Shown here: piece by piece, positions 5,820 to 6,673 of the stretch | Position numbering within the stretch: position 1 is the first letter of the stretch | Layout of the letters: the number at the start of each line of letters is the position of its first letter | Source of the DNA: Lachnospiraceae bacterium | Lineage (GTDB): Bacteria; Bacillota; Clostridia; Lachnospirales; Lachnospiraceae | DNA: 6,673 nucleotides | Reading direction: 5' to 3' | Assembly (NCBI GenBank): GCA_017958465.1 | Contig: JAGDCQ010000290.1 | Coordinates: forward strand, 1 to 6,673 | Program-made: the position numbers and the translations under genes | Notes under the pieces: model-generated | The model's input: only the letters and a program-made list of their open reading frames with translations | Databases searched by the model: none | What the model was told of the DNA's origin: nothing

Positions 5820-6665
5820 ATGAGGAAATTCAGGGTTTTATTCGTACTCGCAGTTGTTTGTGCTTTAGCACTCTGCGCATGCGGCAAGAAAGACGGCAAG
5901 ATCAAAGTCGGCGTTGTTAACAACCCCCCGTCAGAGTCAGGTTATCGCCAGGCTAACGTAGAGGATATGGAAAAAGTATTCTCTGCTGAGAACGGCTATG
6001 AGCTTAAGACTTTCTACAGCATTAAGAACGACGAGCAGCTTCAGGCAGCTAAGGATTTCATTAACGAAGGTGTTGATTACCTTCTTATCTCTGCTGCAGA
6101 GACAACAGGCTGGGATGCAGTCCTTAAGGATGCAAAGAAGGCCGGCATCAAGGTATTCCTTTTTGACCGTATGATCGACGTTTCCGAAGACCTTTACAAA
6201 GCAGCAGTTGTTTCTGATATGGCTAAGGAAGGCGAGACCGCTGTTAAGTGGCTTCTTGACCAGAACCTCAGTGAGTACAAGGTTATCCACATCCAGGGCG
6301 CTATGGGTTCCGACGCTCAGATCGGCCGTACAGGCGCACTTGACGCACAGTTCTCATCAGGCAAGATGACAAAGGTTGTTCAGCAGACAGCTACATGGGA
6401 TGAGAACGAAGCAAAGAAGATCGTTGAGACCGTTATCAACAGCAAGGAAGACTTCAACGTTATCTACGCTGAGAACGACGGTATGGCTAAGGGTGCTGTT
6501 GCAGCTCTTGATGCAGCAGGTATCACTCACGGTGTTAACGGCAAGGTTATCGTTATGGGCTTTGACTGCAACAAGTGGGCATTAAGAGAGCTTAAGGCCG
6601 GCAACTGGAACTATGACGGACAGTGCAGTCCTTTCCAGGCGCAGATCATCAGCGACATCTTCTAG
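5820..6665 (+). CDS. YtfQ-like sugar-binding lipoprotein of an ABC importer, apparently C-terminally truncated
   Basis: The frame encodes 281 residues. A basic N-terminus and hydrophobic core end in the lipobox LCAC (anchor Cys21). A periplasmic-binding-protein type 1 domain follows, with KVGVVNNPPSESGYR (29-43), TTGWDAVL (95-102), VFLFDRMIDV (112-121) and YAENDGMAKGA (206-216), all at positions matching YtfQ-type proteins. It should capture a sugar outside the membrane and deliver it to an ABC permease encoded downstream, beyond the window. The codons favour GTT, GCT and CTT, unlike the GTG/GCC/GCG-rich sensing operon, as expected for an abundantly made binding protein. The frame ends in ISDIF and TAG. 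Family members usually run on for some tens of residues, with a final helix and strand that complete the fold. The stop is eight bases from the window end, so a sequence-end error, a frameshift or a true truncation cannot be separated here. It differs clearly from the first binding protein, so the two need not share every ligand. Confidence 0.87.
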   Translation: MRKFRVLFVLAVVCALALCACGKKDGKIKVGVVNNPPSESGYRQANVEDMEKVFSAENGYELKTFYSIKNDEQLQAAKDFINEGVDYLLISAAETTGWDAVLKDAKKAGIKVFLFDRMIDVSEDLYKAAVVSDMAKEGETAVKWLLDQNLSEYKVIHIQGAMGSDAQIGRTGALDAQFSSGKMTKVVQQTATWDENEAKKIVETVINSKEDFNVIYAENDGMAKGAVAALDAAGITHGVNGKVIVMGFDCNKWALRELKAGNWNYDGQCSPFQAQIISDIF

Positions 6666-6673
6666 GGAACCAG

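Overview
The window looks like a piece of a Gram-positive anaerobe of the class Clostridia, most likely a Lachnospiraceae-type gut or rumen bacterium. The reasons are strong AGGAGG-type ribosome binding sites, two lipoprotein-type sugar-binding proteins, a YesM/YesN-type two-component pair, and a radical SAM/SPASM gene beside a Cys-Ala-rich protein. Base composition is moderate, roughly half G+C by eye. This taxonomic call is inference. All real genes are on the + strand, and both end genes appear incomplete.

Region 1 (1-1823): the C-terminal part of a radical SAM/SPASM enzyme (2-607) is followed after one base by a 404-residue membrane protein (609-1823). That protein has a signal peptide, a DUF2207-like ectodomain, one transmembrane helix, a CxxC/CxxC zinc ribbon, and a C-terminal tail with nine cysteines in 28 residues built mainly of Cys-Ala dipeptides. 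The pair is the most unusual part of the window. A reasonable hypothesis is that the radical SAM enzyme modifies the Cys-rich tail, giving a membrane-anchored RiPP-like or metal/redox system. A strong intrinsic terminator (1859-1895) closes the unit.

Region 2 (1877-5707): a sensing operon. A good sigma-A-type promoter has its -35 box inside the terminator of region 1. It drives a YtfQ-like (galactofuranose-binding type) lipoprotein (1939-2916), a YesM/LytS-type sensor kinase (2965-4431) and, overlapping the kinase by 20 bases, a YesN-type response regulator with an AraC-type DNA-binding domain (4412-5668). A second intrinsic terminator follows. The order of binding protein, kinase and AraC-type regulator recalls the XylFII-LytS-YesN sugar-sensing system of clostridia, in which a binding protein outside the cell presents the sugar to the kinase.

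Region 3 (5708-6673): a regulatory stretch holds an imperfect 22-bp-period direct repeat (a candidate regulator site), a weak promoter candidate and a 5'-UTR hairpin. It leads into a second YtfQ-like sugar-binding lipoprotein (5820-6665). This gene has codon use typical of high expression and is probably the transport component of the ABC importer that the sensing operon controls. Its reading frame stops early, eight bases before the window ends, so its C-terminus is either truncated or affected by a sequence-end error. The expected ATPase and permease genes lie outside the window.
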